A stretch of DNA of 64,000 nucleotides from Paracoccus aeridis (GCF_004923205.2 NZ_SELD02000066.1:1-64000), one strand, 5' to 3'; counted from the first letter of the stretch, positions 37,494 through 45,634 are shown. The notes: generated from the letters alone by a model not told the origin. Numbers and translations: made by a program.

Positions 37494-37732
37494 CGGCAGG
37501 TTCCCGTCATGCGGTCGTCGAGATCGGCGATCCAGTCCGCCCAGTCCGGCGGAACCTCCGCGACGGTCTCGGCAGCAGGTCGGCCTAGCCGAGCCTCGGC
37601 GTAGGACGCGCAGCCCGCATCACCAGCGCCCATCGTTGCGGCGCAGCCGCTCAGCAGGATCGCCAGCACCGCGGCCGTCGCGAATCGCGTCGCGCCCGCG
37701 CTCGACGCGGTTGTTCTTGTCTTCGATGGCAT
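37490..37732 (-). CDS. Small lipoprotein, o-spanin (Rz1)-like
   Basis: 80 residues from MPSKTRTT: a hydrophobic signal ends in the lipobox LLSGC at ~31-35, then a short mature region. More than half the gene overlaps the i-spanin-like ORF in a different frame, the nested arrangement of Rz/Rz1. Low proline content makes it an atypical Rz1, so the assignment rests on the lipobox and the nesting. Confidence 0.55.
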   Translation of the reverse strand: MPSKTRTTASSAGATRFATAAVLAILLSGCAATMGAGDAGCASYAEARLGRPAAETVAEVPPDWADWIADLDDRMTGTCR

Positions 37733-37850
37733 CGCGTTCCGCCTCCCGTTTGCCCGCGCGTTCCCCTTCCGCACGCCCCCAGACGCGGCCGAGGACGACA
37801 CCTCCGACCGCGCCCAGAGCCGCGACCAGCCAGATCAGGAACTCAGCCAC
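37620..37850 (-). CDS. Membrane-anchored coiled-coil protein, i-spanin (Rz)-like
   Basis: 76 residues from a GTG at 37850: one N-terminal transmembrane helix (FLIWLVAALGAVGGVVLGRV) followed by a highly charged helix (EGERAGKREAERDAIEDKNN RVERGRD). Single-TM plus periplasmic coiled coil is the i-spanin plan. It overlaps the lipoprotein ORF downstream by 113 bp and lies in the lysis block with endolysin and holin candidates. Confidence 0.6.
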   Translation of the reverse strand: MAEFLIWLVAALGAVGGVVLGRVWGRAEGERAGKREAERDAIEDKNNRVERGRDAIRDGRGAGDPAERLRRNDGRW

Positions 37851-37944
37851 CGTCCCGCTCCCCGTGCGCGGCGGCGACGCAGAGGGCGACGACGAAGACC
37901 CCGAGACAGCCGCCCACGACCAGACCCGCGAGAAACTCAAGCAT
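37843..37944 (-). CDS. 33-residue membrane microprotein (DUF3789-like)
   Basis: MLEFLAGLVVGGCLGVFVVA then a short polar tail. It matches my memory of DUF3789, tiny single-TM phage proteins of unknown function. Too short for usual gene calling. Overlaps the spanin start by 8 bp and the upstream membrane gene by 8 bp. Confidence 0.55.
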   Translation of the reverse strand: MLEFLAGLVVGGCLGVFVVALCVAAAHGERDGG

Positions 37945-38167
37945 CGCCACGGAACCCGCGCTCGATCCGGTCGCGCAGGCCGATCAGGCCCAGCCCGAGG
38001 AACATCAGCCCGGCCGGCGAGGCATCGCCCGAGCCGGCAAGCAGCGCGACGAGACGGGACAGTTCGCCGAGCGAACCTGTGGCGGGCAGCGAAAGAGACG
38101 CGATGCCGGTAAGCATGGCGAGCAGTCCCGCCCACCAGGTGAGCGAGTTGGGGCGAACGTAGCGCAT
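37937..38167 (-). CDS. Small membrane protein in lysis cassette
   Basis: 76 residues with two hydrophobic segments (WWAGLLAMLTGIASLSL and AGLMFLGLGLIGL) and a charged C-terminus (RDRIERGFRGDA). It is four bases from the endolysin gene. Topology and location allow a second holin or antiholin role, but I recognise no family. Confidence 0.55.
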   Translation of the reverse strand: MRYVRPNSLTWWAGLLAMLTGIASLSLPATGSLGELSRLVALLAGSGDASPAGLMFLGLGLIGLRDRIERGFRGDA

Positions 38168-38170
38168 GGG

Positions 38171-38830
38171 TCAGGCCCTCTGGATCAGGGTGGAGAAGAA
38201 GGCGGCCAGCCGGGCGAGCCAGCCGGTGGGGGCGTCGGGAGCAGGATCGAGGACCGGCGGCCTCGGCAGCGGCGACGGCCGCAGCAGCGCCAGAGCCTCG
38301 TCTTCGGTCAGGCGACGGACCGGCCGCGAGAAGTCCACGCGGCCCGTGCGATCCACGGACCAGACCGGGATCGTGCCGCCGGGATAGCGACCATGGCGGA
38401 ACAGGTCGCGCTCGGCCTCCCGGCGGGGGATGATGGAGGCTGGTCGCCGCCAGTTCAGAAACGCGCCGGCGGCGGCAACGCGATTGCCGGCATTGAGGTG
38501 CCGGGTCAGCGCGGCCTTCGCGATACCCCCGGTGTTGTAGTGAAAGCTGACCAGCGCATCGAACTCGTGCGGCGCCAGCGGCACCTTCACGGCGCGCAGG
38601 ACAGCGGCCTCGTAGCGCGCGAGGTCGGCGCGGAAGACCCGGAACGCCTCGCGGATCCCGGCGTCGCGATCGGCAGGCATGCCGCGCGGCATGGTGGCCG
38701 GATCGGGTGGCCCGGCCGCGACCGTGTGGCCGATGCCGAAGGTCCAGACCTGTTTCACATCGAGATAGGGTCCGGGCACGATGCCTTCGTGCCGGACGAG
38801 GGCCAGCAGGCCCCGGTCGGTCATGTGCAT
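38171..38830 (-). CDS. Phage lysozyme / endolysin (GH24-like)
   Basis: 219 residues. The T4/P22-type lysozyme triad is visible: Glu in LVRHEGIVPGPYLD (residue ~15), Asp in the same motif (~24), Thr in WTFGIGHTVAAG (~30). FDALVSFHYNTGG is also typical. No signal peptide, so it needs the adjacent holin. It ends with a C-terminal hydrophobic patch (WLARLAAFFSTL) that may bind membrane. Confidence 0.92.
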   Translation of the reverse strand: MHMTDRGLLALVRHEGIVPGPYLDVKQVWTFGIGHTVAAGPPDPATMPRGMPADRDAGIREAFRVFRADLARYEAAVLRAVKVPLAPHEFDALVSFHYNTGGIAKAALTRHLNAGNRVAAAGAFLNWRRPASIIPRREAERDLFRHGRYPGGTIPVWSVDRTGRVDFSRPVRRLTEDEALALLRPSPLPRPPVLDPAPDAPTGWLARLAAFFSTLIQRA

Positions 38831-38834
38831 GGGA

Positions 38835-38966
38835 TTACCGGAAAAGCGAGAGGATCAGGATCAGTGCCGCAACGACGAGGCCGATGCGCAGGCGATGGGC
38901 GAAGGCCTGCCGGGGGTCGGCGGGGTCGCAGCGGAAGGAGCGCGCGAGGCGGAGAAGTTCATTCAT
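38835..38966 (-). CDS. 43-residue single-TM protein
   Basis: MNELLRLARSFRCDPADPRQ and then a basic-flanked transmembrane segment (GLVVAALILILSLF). It is between holin-like and endolysin genes, overlapping the former by 8 bp and ending 4 bp before the latter. A small lysis regulator is possible; there is no family match. Confidence 0.5.
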   Translation of the reverse strand: MNELLRLARSFRCDPADPRQAFAHRLRIGLVVAALILILSLFR

Positions 38967-39309
38967 CGCCAGCGCTTTCGTTGACGCGGCGCAGGCGGGC
39001 GAGCAGCATCTCGATGAAGGCCGGGCCGAAGACGCCGACGAGATAGGCCGCCGATCCTGCCGCCCCGCCCGCGGGGATCGTCTCGGGCGACAGCCCCAGC
39101 CAGGCGGTGATCACGGCCATGGAGAGGCTGCCCATCCCGGCCGCGATCAGCCCGCCGAGCAGGATGTGCCGCAGCGCATCGCGCAGCCGCATCTTCGTGG
39201 TCAGTGCGTTCGTGGCGCCGCCGAGAGCGCCCCAAGCGGCGAGGATCACCGCCGTGGACGTGGCGAGTTCTTTCAGAACCGCAGCAATAAAGCGGGATTC
39301 GTCGTTCAT
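38959..39309 (-). CDS. Holin-like membrane protein
   Basis: 116 residues with about three transmembrane helices (ATSTAVILAAWGALGGA, HILLGGLIAAGMGSLSMAVI, AGSAAYLVGVFGPAFIEMLL) and charged termini. Resembles LydA/superfamily-III holins. It lies directly upstream of the endolysin and overlaps the DUF2460 gene stop (ATGA). A holin role fits the topology and neighbours. Confidence 0.7.
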   Translation of the reverse strand: MNDESRFIAAVLKELATSTAVILAAWGALGGATNALTTKMRLRDALRHILLGGLIAAGMGSLSMAVITAWLGLSPETIPAGGAAGSAAYLVGVFGPAFIEMLLARLRRVNESAGDE

Positions 39310-39932
39310 CGGCGCAGTTCCAACAGCGGAATGGAGGTGATCGAGCCGAGCCGCTCGAGGTCGAGCGTCACGTCGAGCACGTCGGTGTCGAAGCGGACCG
39401 GCACGTCGAACTCGAAGCCCGCAGTGATGGAGACGCCGGAGCCTGGCGCGGCGCCAAAGCTGACGACGCCGGTCGTGGCATCGACCGACCAGCCGGAGGG
39501 CTGCTCGACGCCCGACAGCGCGATGCGCACGGTGCCCGCCACCGGCTTGGCGATGGCGCGCGTCCAGGATTGCGCGCCTGAGGCGTAGCGCTTGACCAGC
39601 TGGAAGGCGGTCATTGCACTGTCGCCGATGCCGATCGGCTGGTCGGTCGGCGACGGCGTGCCCGAGGGCAGGCAGGACTTGTGGTCGCCCCAGTCCTTGA
39701 ACCGGAAGCCATGGAGCCGCCCGTTCCGCGCCTCGAAGAAGGCGACGACGGCGGCGAGATCGTCGGCGCGGCGGATGCCATAGGCGACGTCGTAGCGGCG
39801 GCGCGAGTTGGCCCAGCTGGCGTTCCGCTCCTCGTCCCCGGAGGCGAGTTCGATGATCTGGGTGCGCCGCTCCGGCCCGCCCCGCGCGCCGCGGCTGATG
39901 TTGTCGGGAAACCGGACCTCGTGGAACGCCAT
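39306..39932 (-). CDS. DUF2460 tail protein (GTA-like)
   Basis: 208 residues from MAFHEVRFPDNISRGARGGP, the DUF2460 N-terminus, with RRYDVAYGIRRADDLAAVVA FFEARNG and HGFRFKDWGDHKSC. It corresponds to the GTA minor tail/distal tail-like protein encoded just after the tape measure gene. The lysis cassette is inserted between this gene and DUF2163, which are adjacent in GTA clusters. Confidence 0.92.
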   Translation of the reverse strand: MAFHEVRFPDNISRGARGGPERRTQIIELASGDEERNASWANSRRRYDVAYGIRRADDLAAVVAFFEARNGRLHGFRFKDWGDHKSCLPSGTPSPTDQPIGIGDSAMTAFQLVKRYASGAQSWTRAIAKPVAGTVRIALSGVEQPSGWSVDATTGVVSFGAAPGSGVSITAGFEFDVPVRFDTDVLDVTLDLERLGSITSIPLLELRR

Positions 39933-42349
39933 CACATGCCCCTCCGGCCTAGCGACACGGCGCGGGCGATGTCCGCCGCGACCTGCGTGCGCGACTGCCG
40001 GAAGCTCTCGGCGTCACGCGCCATGATGGTGACGTTGACGCCGCCGCCCCCGCTGTAGCTCTGCGCCTCCCGCCGCGACAGCACGCGTTCCCCGCGTTGC
40101 AGGATCGCGGGCACCTCGTCGTGGCGGAGGCCCGCCATGCCGCCGCCATGCATCCGAGGCGCGGCGGCGAAGGCCATCGCCGGGACCATGCGCGCGGGCC
40201 CCGCCGCACCGACCATCCCGCCCGCATGCAGGACGTTGGCGAAGATGCCGCCCGCGCCGGAGAAGACGCCGGAGAGTGCATTGGCGATCGGCCCGAGGAT
40301 GAACCGCCGCGCCGCCAGCTGGGCGAGATCGGCCAGCAGCGAGGTGACGAGATCGCGGAAGTTCAGCTTGCCGGTCTTAACGAACTCGCCCACCGCGTTC
40401 TCGGCCGACTGGAATGCGCCGACGAGGCTCTGGCCGATGTCACCGCCGATGTCGCGGGCCTTGCTGGCGTAGTCGGAGAGCGCTGAGGTGACGGCCTGCC
40501 AGCCGGTGACGGCGGCCTCGGTCGCGGGCTCCGCTACCGCAGCAGCAGCTCCGGCCGCAGCACCTGCACCCGTGGCGGCGCGTCCGGCATCGCCGAGCGC
40601 CGTCTCCAGCCGCTCGGCCGCGCTGGTGGCCTCGGTTAATACATCGGCACTGGCTTCGTCGGCACCCCGCACCGCATCGCGCAGCGCCTGCCAGCTTTCG
40701 AGGGGCGCGCGAGCGCCCTCGGCGAGATCGCGCGCGGCGCTGCGGTAGACATTCGCGGACTCGAGCGCCCGGTTCGCCGCTTCTGTCAGGCCAAGATCGG
40801 GCGCGGTGAGCGGGTTGTCCTCGAAGGCCCGGTCGAACGCCTCCTGCGCAGCTGTCGTGGCGGCACTGGCCGCGCCCTCGAAACGGTTCTCGATCTCGCC
40901 GAGGTCGAGGTCGGGCACCAGCGAGATGCGCCGCTCGGACCCGAGGGCTTCCAGCCCCTGGTTGATCCCCCCGATGAAGCCGTTGATGCGCGAGACCACG
41001 CCGTTCAGCATCGCCTCGACGCCGTCGACCAGGCTGTTGGCCGCCTGGAAGGCCAGATCGCCGATGGCCGCCGGTAGCAGGCCCCAGATCGCCTTGATCG
41101 CCTCGTATGCCCCCTCGAACGTGTTCGCGGCCGTGTTGCCGAAGCCCACCACGCTCTCGATGGCGCTCTGCATCCCTGATGCGGCATCAGCCTTCAGGTC
41201 GAAGAACATCGCTGTGGCCGCAGCGCCCGCCGCTGCGGCGCCCATCCTGATGCGTTCCCAGACCTCGACGGCGAGGTCCTTCAGGAGCGACATCGCCTCG
41301 CCAAAGCCACCCGCGCCCGAGACGAGGCGGGTGAACTGGTAGACGAGCTCGCCCGCGCCAACGATCAGGGCACCGATGCCGGTGCGGATCAGCGCGCCGC
41401 GCAGGACGACCAGCGCCGTGGCGAGACCCCGGACGGAGAGCGCCGCGGCGGCCATGCCGGCGACCCAGCGTCCCGCGAGGAAGGCGGCGAAGGTCGCTGC
41501 GTAGGTGGTCAGGCGGCCGATGTTGTCGAAGAGACCGCGGATCGCGATGCCGAGCGGCCCGGTGCGGCTGGCGACCGCCGCCATGGCGTTGGCGACGGCT
41601 TCCAGCGCCGGAGCCGCGGCGACGGCTAGCTGGTTGGAGAGCCCGCGCCAGATCAGGCCGAGCCGCGAGATGGCATCGTTCGTCCGCTCGATCTGGTCGG
41701 CATCCTGCTCCGAGACGACGACACCGAAGGCGAGCACGTCCTCCGTCGCCTGGCGCAGCGTCGCGGTGTCGATCCGCGACATGGCGATGGAGCCTTCCTC
41801 GCCGAAGAGCTGCCCCGCCACCGCCGCGCGCTCGGCGGCGGGCACGAAGCTCTCGATGGCGGCGTTGATTGCACCCACACGCTGGTCCAGCGGCAGGGCG
41901 ATCAGGTCGGTGGCAGACAGCCCGAGCCGGTCCAGCGCATCGGCGGCGGGGCCGGCCCCGGCCGCCGCCTGGCTGAGGCGGCGCGTCAAATCCTTCGTCG
42001 CCTGTTCAATGCCAGACATGGAAACGCCCGCCAGCTCGCCCGCCCGCTCGAGCGTCTGGATCGAAGCGACGGTGGTGCCGAGCGATTGCGCGAGCTTGGC
42101 CTGCGCATCGACGGTCTGCAGCCCGGAGCGGATCATCGCCACGCCAGCGGCGGTCGCGGCGGCAACTGCGGCAGCGGCGGCGACCCGGACCCGACGCGAG
42201 AAGGCCGCGAGCCGGGCGTTCGCAGCTTCCATCTCCCGGCTGAGCCGTCCGAAGCCGCGCGCTCCGGCCTCGCCCACGCCTTCCAGCTCGGCGCGCACTT
42301 GTCGGCCGCCGACCGCGGCGAGGCGGACGGACACACGCTTTTCAGCCAT
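39932..42349 (-). CDS. Phage tail tape measure protein
   Basis: 805 residues, mostly helical and Ala-rich, with hydrophobic segments in the middle (~290-330) and a C-terminal lambda-GpH-like block (FRDLVTSLLADLAQLAARRF). Length sets the tail length. Its ATG overlaps the stop of the frameshifted chaperone extension (ATGGCTGA), the standard order chaperone then tape measure. Confidence 0.92.
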   Translation of the reverse strand: MAEKRVSVRLAAVGGRQVRAELEGVGEAGARGFGRLSREMEAANARLAAFSRRVRVAAAAAVAAATAAGVAMIRSGLQTVDAQAKLAQSLGTTVASIQTLERAGELAGVSMSGIEQATKDLTRRLSQAAAGAGPAADALDRLGLSATDLIALPLDQRVGAINAAIESFVPAAERAAVAGQLFGEEGSIAMSRIDTATLRQATEDVLAFGVVVSEQDADQIERTNDAISRLGLIWRGLSNQLAVAAAPALEAVANAMAAVASRTGPLGIAIRGLFDNIGRLTTYAATFAAFLAGRWVAGMAAAALSVRGLATALVVLRGALIRTGIGALIVGAGELVYQFTRLVSGAGGFGEAMSLLKDLAVEVWERIRMGAAAAGAAATAMFFDLKADAASGMQSAIESVVGFGNTAANTFEGAYEAIKAIWGLLPAAIGDLAFQAANSLVDGVEAMLNGVVSRINGFIGGINQGLEALGSERRISLVPDLDLGEIENRFEGAASAATTAAQEAFDRAFEDNPLTAPDLGLTEAANRALESANVYRSAARDLAEGARAPLESWQALRDAVRGADEASADVLTEATSAAERLETALGDAGRAATGAGAAAGAAAAVAEPATEAAVTGWQAVTSALSDYASKARDIGGDIGQSLVGAFQSAENAVGEFVKTGKLNFRDLVTSLLADLAQLAARRFILGPIANALSGVFSGAGGIFANVLHAGGMVGAAGPARMVPAMAFAAAPRMHGGGMAGLRHDEVPAILQRGERVLSRREAQSYSGGGGVNVTIMARDAESFRQSRTQVAADIARAVSLGRRGM

Positions 42350-43006
42350 CGGGGCGTTCCATCTGTTCGTTGAGTTTGGCGACCATCACCGCCTCGATGA
42401 CGGGCAGCAGTTCGGCCATGGCCAAGGGCGGGATGCCGATGGCGTCCCCGAGCGCCAGCGCCGCCGACATGTCCCAGCCGATCACCGCGCCGGGCAGAAC
42501 CCGCAGTTGGCCGCCGAGGCGGCCGACCAGGTCCCAGACCTGCCAACCCTCGAATGTGACCGGTCGGTTCAGCCGCGCCGGGCAGTCCGGGCAGGCTTGC
42601 GGGCAGGCTTGGCAGTATCGGTCGCCCCCGCCGAAGGACCATTCGGCGAGGGCGTGGAGGCGTTTTTTTCCTGTTCCAGCAGCAGCCCCTTGGAGACGTA
42701 GGTCAGCTGGAAGGCCTCGAAGATCGGCCAGACATCGAGCAGCGCGTCGATGGCCTCCGGGCTTGGGTCGATGGGGTTGCCGTCCGCGTCGCCGATGCCC
42801 TCCCAGGCGAGCACCGCCCGCCGCGCCAGCGCCTTCGCGAAGGCGACAGCGCGCTCCTCGTCGGACGCCTCCTCGGGAACCGCCTCGACGGCCGGATCGC
42901 TGCGTGTCGCCACCATCAGTGCGGTGGTCAGCGGGCGCAGCTGCACCCGGACGCCGGGCGCGAGGTCATGCCAGCGGGGCGCGTTCGTCAGGTCGAGCGT
43001 CAGCAT
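42342..43006 (-). CDS. Predicted -1 frameshift product of the tail assembly chaperone (GT-like)
   Basis: At codon 113-115 of the chaperone the sequence is G-A_AAA_AAC. A -1 slip there enters a frame open for exactly 106 more codons, giving a 221-residue protein. The extension has a cysteine-rich stretch (YCQACPQACPDCPARL), then RPVTFEGWQVWDLVGRLGGQ and a helical tail ending where the tape measure gene starts. It has no ATG or GTG start of its own before the conserved part, so it needs the frameshift. This is the lambda gpG/gpGT arrangement. Confidence 0.75.
42569..43006 (-). CDS. Tail assembly chaperone (0-frame, G-like)
   Basis: 145 residues from MLTLDLTNAPRWHDL: a compact N-terminal domain (RVQLRPLTTALMVATR) and DVWPIFEAFQLTYVSKGLL near 95-113, followed by a polar Lys/Arg/Pro-rich tail. 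In tailed phages the protein between tail tube and tape measure is the chaperone that coats the tape measure. The ATG at 43006 directly abuts the tail-tube stop. Confidence 0.8.
   Translation of the reverse strand: MLTLDLTNAPRWHDLAPGVRVQLRPLTTALMVATRSDPAVEAVPEEASDEERAVAFAKALARRAVLAWEGIGDADGNPIDPSPEAIDALLDVWPIFEAFQLTYVSKGLLLEQEKNASTPSPNGPSAGATDTAKPARKPARTARRG
42662..42668 (-). other. Slippery heptamer A_AAA_AAC for -1 ribosomal frameshifting
   Basis: Seven consecutive A's then C on the minus strand, in phase as A_AAA_AAC in the chaperone frame, a canonical X_XXY_YYZ site. It is the only poly-A run in an otherwise GC-rich gene, and codon GAA AAA AAC precedes the continuous -1 frame. Confidence 0.8.
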
Positions 43007-43947
43007 CAATACGTCTCCACGTCGTTCACGAGGGTTGCAGTGCACATCCGGCCGACGACGCCGTCGCGGGCGGCCTGCCAGTCGAACGTCGCCTGCACGC
43101 CCTGCGGGCCCGAAATCTCGATGCGCGGGCGCGGCAGGTAGACGGCGTGCACCGTGAAGGTGAAGCTCTCGCCCGAAGGCAGGACGTAGACGAATCCCAT
43201 CTCGCAGGCCTCGCCGTTGATGGCCTGCGTCACCAGCGTCTGGTCAGCGAAGCGCACCTCGATCCGGCCGGTGAGCGCGGCGATGGACGGGTCGGCGCCG
43301 TCGATGCGGCCGTCCGCGCGGATGGTCTCGATCCGGTCGAGGTTGTTGGCATAGGTGATCTCCGCCGAGACCACATTGCCGAGGGCGGTGCCATTGCGGC
43401 TGATCGCCCCGTTGAAATGGCCGAAGCGCTTCAGCTCGAGCGCCGCCGGTGTCCCGGCGCTGGTGGTCGTGCCGACCGTCTCGCCCTGCGCCACCAGCCG
43501 CGCGGTGGCGGTCAGCAGGCCGGAGCGCTGCATCTGCCAGGTGATCTGGTCGAGCACGCAGCCCGAGTACATCGCGTAGCGCGGCACCTCGGGCATGCCG
43601 GTCTCGATCGACATGCTGGGGAGCGTCCAGGAGCCCGACTGGAACTCGTGGCTGTAGGGGGCCTCCGCGCCCGTGGTCGTGGGCGTGCCGAAGGCCGCCT
43701 TCAGCCAGAACCCGAACGCCTCCGCGTCGAGCGGCACGACGACATCGCCATCGGCCGTCACCGCGTCCTTGATCGGCGCCAGCGGGTCTCGGCCGTAGCC
43801 GAGCAGCTCCGAGTTCAGCAGCGGCTGCTCGGCGCCGAGCGAGGTGCTGGCGAAGGGCATGCGGGTGAAGCCGCTGGCGGGCGGCGTTCCATAGGTCGTC
43901 TCGAACGCAAGCGCCATCAGCGCCCGCGCCCCCTGGGCTCGTGCCAT
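43006..43947 (-). CDS. Phage tail tube protein
   Basis: 313 residues matching the tail tube (major tail) family: MALAFETTYGTPPASGFTRM at the N-terminus, then beta-rich repeats with PRYAMYSGCVLDQITWQM and AEITYANNLDRIETIRADGR. Expected to polymerise into the tail tube. It is followed by the chaperone and preceded by the tail-terminator-like gene. Confidence 0.88.
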   Translation of the reverse strand: MARAQGARALMALAFETTYGTPPASGFTRMPFASTSLGAEQPLLNSELLGYGRDPLAPIKDAVTADGDVVVPLDAEAFGFWLKAAFGTPTTTGAEAPYSHEFQSGSWTLPSMSIETGMPEVPRYAMYSGCVLDQITWQMQRSGLLTATARLVAQGETVGTTTSAGTPAALELKRFGHFNGAISRNGTALGNVVSAEITYANNLDRIETIRADGRIDGADPSIAALTGRIEVRFADQTLVTQAINGEACEMGFVYVLPSGESFTFTVHAVYLPRPRIEISGPQGVQATFDWQAARDGVVGRMCTATLVNDVETY

Positions 43948-43971
43948 GGTGTTCTCCTCGGGTTGTCGGGG

Positions 43972-44391
43972 TCAGGCCAGCGGGTCGGCCGTGGAATAGT
44001 GCAGCACCACAGGGATCACGGCCGCCTTCAGACTGGCCGCGCCCTCGACCGGCAGATCGACCGGGCGCGGCGCTTCTGCCTCGACCCAGTCGCAGAGCCC
44101 GCCAAGCGTGCGGTCGGCGGCGAGCGCCGCGCCAATGCTGGCGGTCAAAGTGTCGAAGGCGGTGTCACGGTCGGTGCCCTGCACGACTGCTTCGATCTCG
44201 GCGCGGTGCTGGTAGTGATACCGCAGGGGCGACAACGTCACCTCCGGCTCCCCCGGCTCGCCATCGCGCAGGATCAGCAGGCCCTCGGTCGACACACGCT
44301 CGGGCAGAACCTCGCCGCGCAGGGCGGTGGCGGGCAGCGCCGAGAGCCGCGCGTGCAGCGCGGCGAGGATGGTTTCGCGAAGGGTGGGCAT
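43972..44391 (-). CDS. Tail terminator / minor tail protein (U-like)
   Basis: 139 residues: MPTLRETILAALHARLSALP, then LLILRDGEPGEPEVTLSPLR YHYQHRAEIEAVVQG, a pattern of the small alpha/beta proteins that cap the tail tube. Located just upstream of the tail tube gene, in the gpU position. No specific family name is certain. Confidence 0.7.
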   Translation of the reverse strand: MPTLRETILAALHARLSALPATALRGEVLPERVSTEGLLILRDGEPGEPEVTLSPLRYHYQHRAEIEAVVQGTDRDTAFDTLTASIGAALAADRTLGGLCDWVEAEAPRPVDLPVEGAASLKAAVIPVVLHYSTADPLA

Positions 44392-44404
44392 GCCGATATC
44401 AACT

Positions 44405-45490
44405 TCATTTGTTCTGATCGTTCAGCCATCCGTCGAACCGCTCTCGCGCGGTATCTGTCAAAATCGCTGCGAACACGACCTTATCACCCAGATAAAGGCA
44501 ATGCCGCATCATGGTGAAAGGGTTCATCCGTTCTCCGGATTTCTCAAATTCGGCTTGGTAATGCTTCACAGTCGCGATGGTTTCCCTCAAGTAGAAGTTG
44601 AATTTTCCACGGCTCAGGTTCGGCTTTAATGACACAATCTCCTGAGTGAACCCGTCAACCTTGTGGGGTTCGAAGTCAAACTTTGGGAAAAAGTGCTGCG
44701 CTATCCTAAGGAAATAGAATGCGTTGAGCGGCGCGTATTTTCCTGGCTGAACTGAGGCCTGTTCGGATCCCCCATTATCTCCCTCCGACTCTTTTGTTTC
44801 AGCGTCGATCTCTTGATAAATCTCCTCTGTTTGCTTTAGTTCCATTCTGGTTTCATCACGGATCGCGCGAAACTCTCTATCGGCCAACTCAAATAAGGCC
44901 GCCAAGGTATTAATGCGTCTCTTCAAATTATTTGGTATTGATTTCTTGTACTTGATCTTGTGATCCAAGATACTCCATGAATCTTGAACAACTGTACGAA
45001 TCTGAAGTTCAAAAGCGTAATTGGCATAGAGTCGGTACTCTGCCATCGCTTTGCGCATTTCATTCAGCTTCAAATCGAGATGCAATCCCTTGTAGCCAAA
45101 TGAATCCTCAGTTCCCTCGACCTGGGATATCTTATCTGTAATTTCAAGAACATCAAACTCTTCTAAAATTGCCCTCTTAACGCTTTCAACATCGTCCTCA
45201 TACAGACAGACTATCCTAAGGCCAATAATGTCGGTGATTTTATCCTGGATAGTATATGGAGTTTTTGACGCCTCAAGGGCCGTGCGGTATTTTCTAGTGA
45301 ACTTGCTGATACATTCTTCTCTGTCTTTGACCCGACCATTTACACTTGAAATGGCGACATCGGATTTTGATTGGACGAGTGATTCAATGAGCGTCGCAAA
45401 CGAGCTCAAAGCAGCGTGCAGATTCCCGAGGTTCTCATTGTAGAACTCACGAAAAGACTTCTTCTCTGCATCGAAATCCAAAGAGCTCAT
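44405..45490 (-). CDS. RelA/SpoT-domain (p)ppGpp synthetase-like protein, prophage moron
   Basis: 361 residues. A RelA/SpoT synthetase domain (~45-190) keeps the key motifs: KITDIIGLRIVCLYEDD (catalytic Asp), FGYKGLHLDLKL, and FELQIRTVVQDSWSILDHKI KYK. No HD hydrolase or TGS/ACT domains. A C-terminal ~110-residue extension (LNAFYFLRIAQHFFPKFDF and following) could sense a trigger, as in toxic small alarmone synthetases. The ATG at 45490 has GGAG 8 bases before it. The DNA is strikingly AT-rich compared with flanking head-tail genes and has its own promoter, marking a recent insertion. Abortive-infection role is inferred. Confidence 0.85.
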   Translation of the reverse strand: MSSLDFDAEKKSFREFYNENLGNLHAALSSFATLIESLVQSKSDVAISSVNGRVKDREECISKFTRKYRTALEASKTPYTIQDKITDIIGLRIVCLYEDDVESVKRAILEEFDVLEITDKISQVEGTEDSFGYKGLHLDLKLNEMRKAMAEYRLYANYAFELQIRTVVQDSWSILDHKIKYKKSIPNNLKRRINTLAALFELADREFRAIRDETRMELKQTEEIYQEIDAETKESEGDNGGSEQASVQPGKYAPLNAFYFLRIAQHFFPKFDFEPHKVDGFTQEIVSLKPNLSRGKFNFYLRETIATVKHYQAEFEKSGERMNPFTMMRHCLYLGDKVVFAAILTDTARERFDGWLNDQNK

Positions 45491-45561
45491 TTCAGGCACT
45501 CCATGGGCTTGGCACCCTCATCGTTCAATTGCCCGCCCTTACGGACACTTCGTTGTATATC

Positions 45562-45590
45562 GTTAGACCAACTGCGACGTCAGCTGTAAA
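45562..45590 (-). promoter_or_regulatory. Sigma70-like promoter for the RelA/SpoT moron
   Basis: Minus strand: -35 TTTACA (45590-45585), 17-bp spacer, -10 TCTAAC (45567-45562). It lies in a 136-bp gap between the DUF6441 gene and the moron, about 70 bases before the ATG, an otherwise unusual break in the tightly packed late operon. Confidence 0.5.
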
Positions 45591-45634
45591 CGGGGTTATT
45601 TTTTGCTTCGTTTGGGCTCCTGCCCAGTTTCCTG

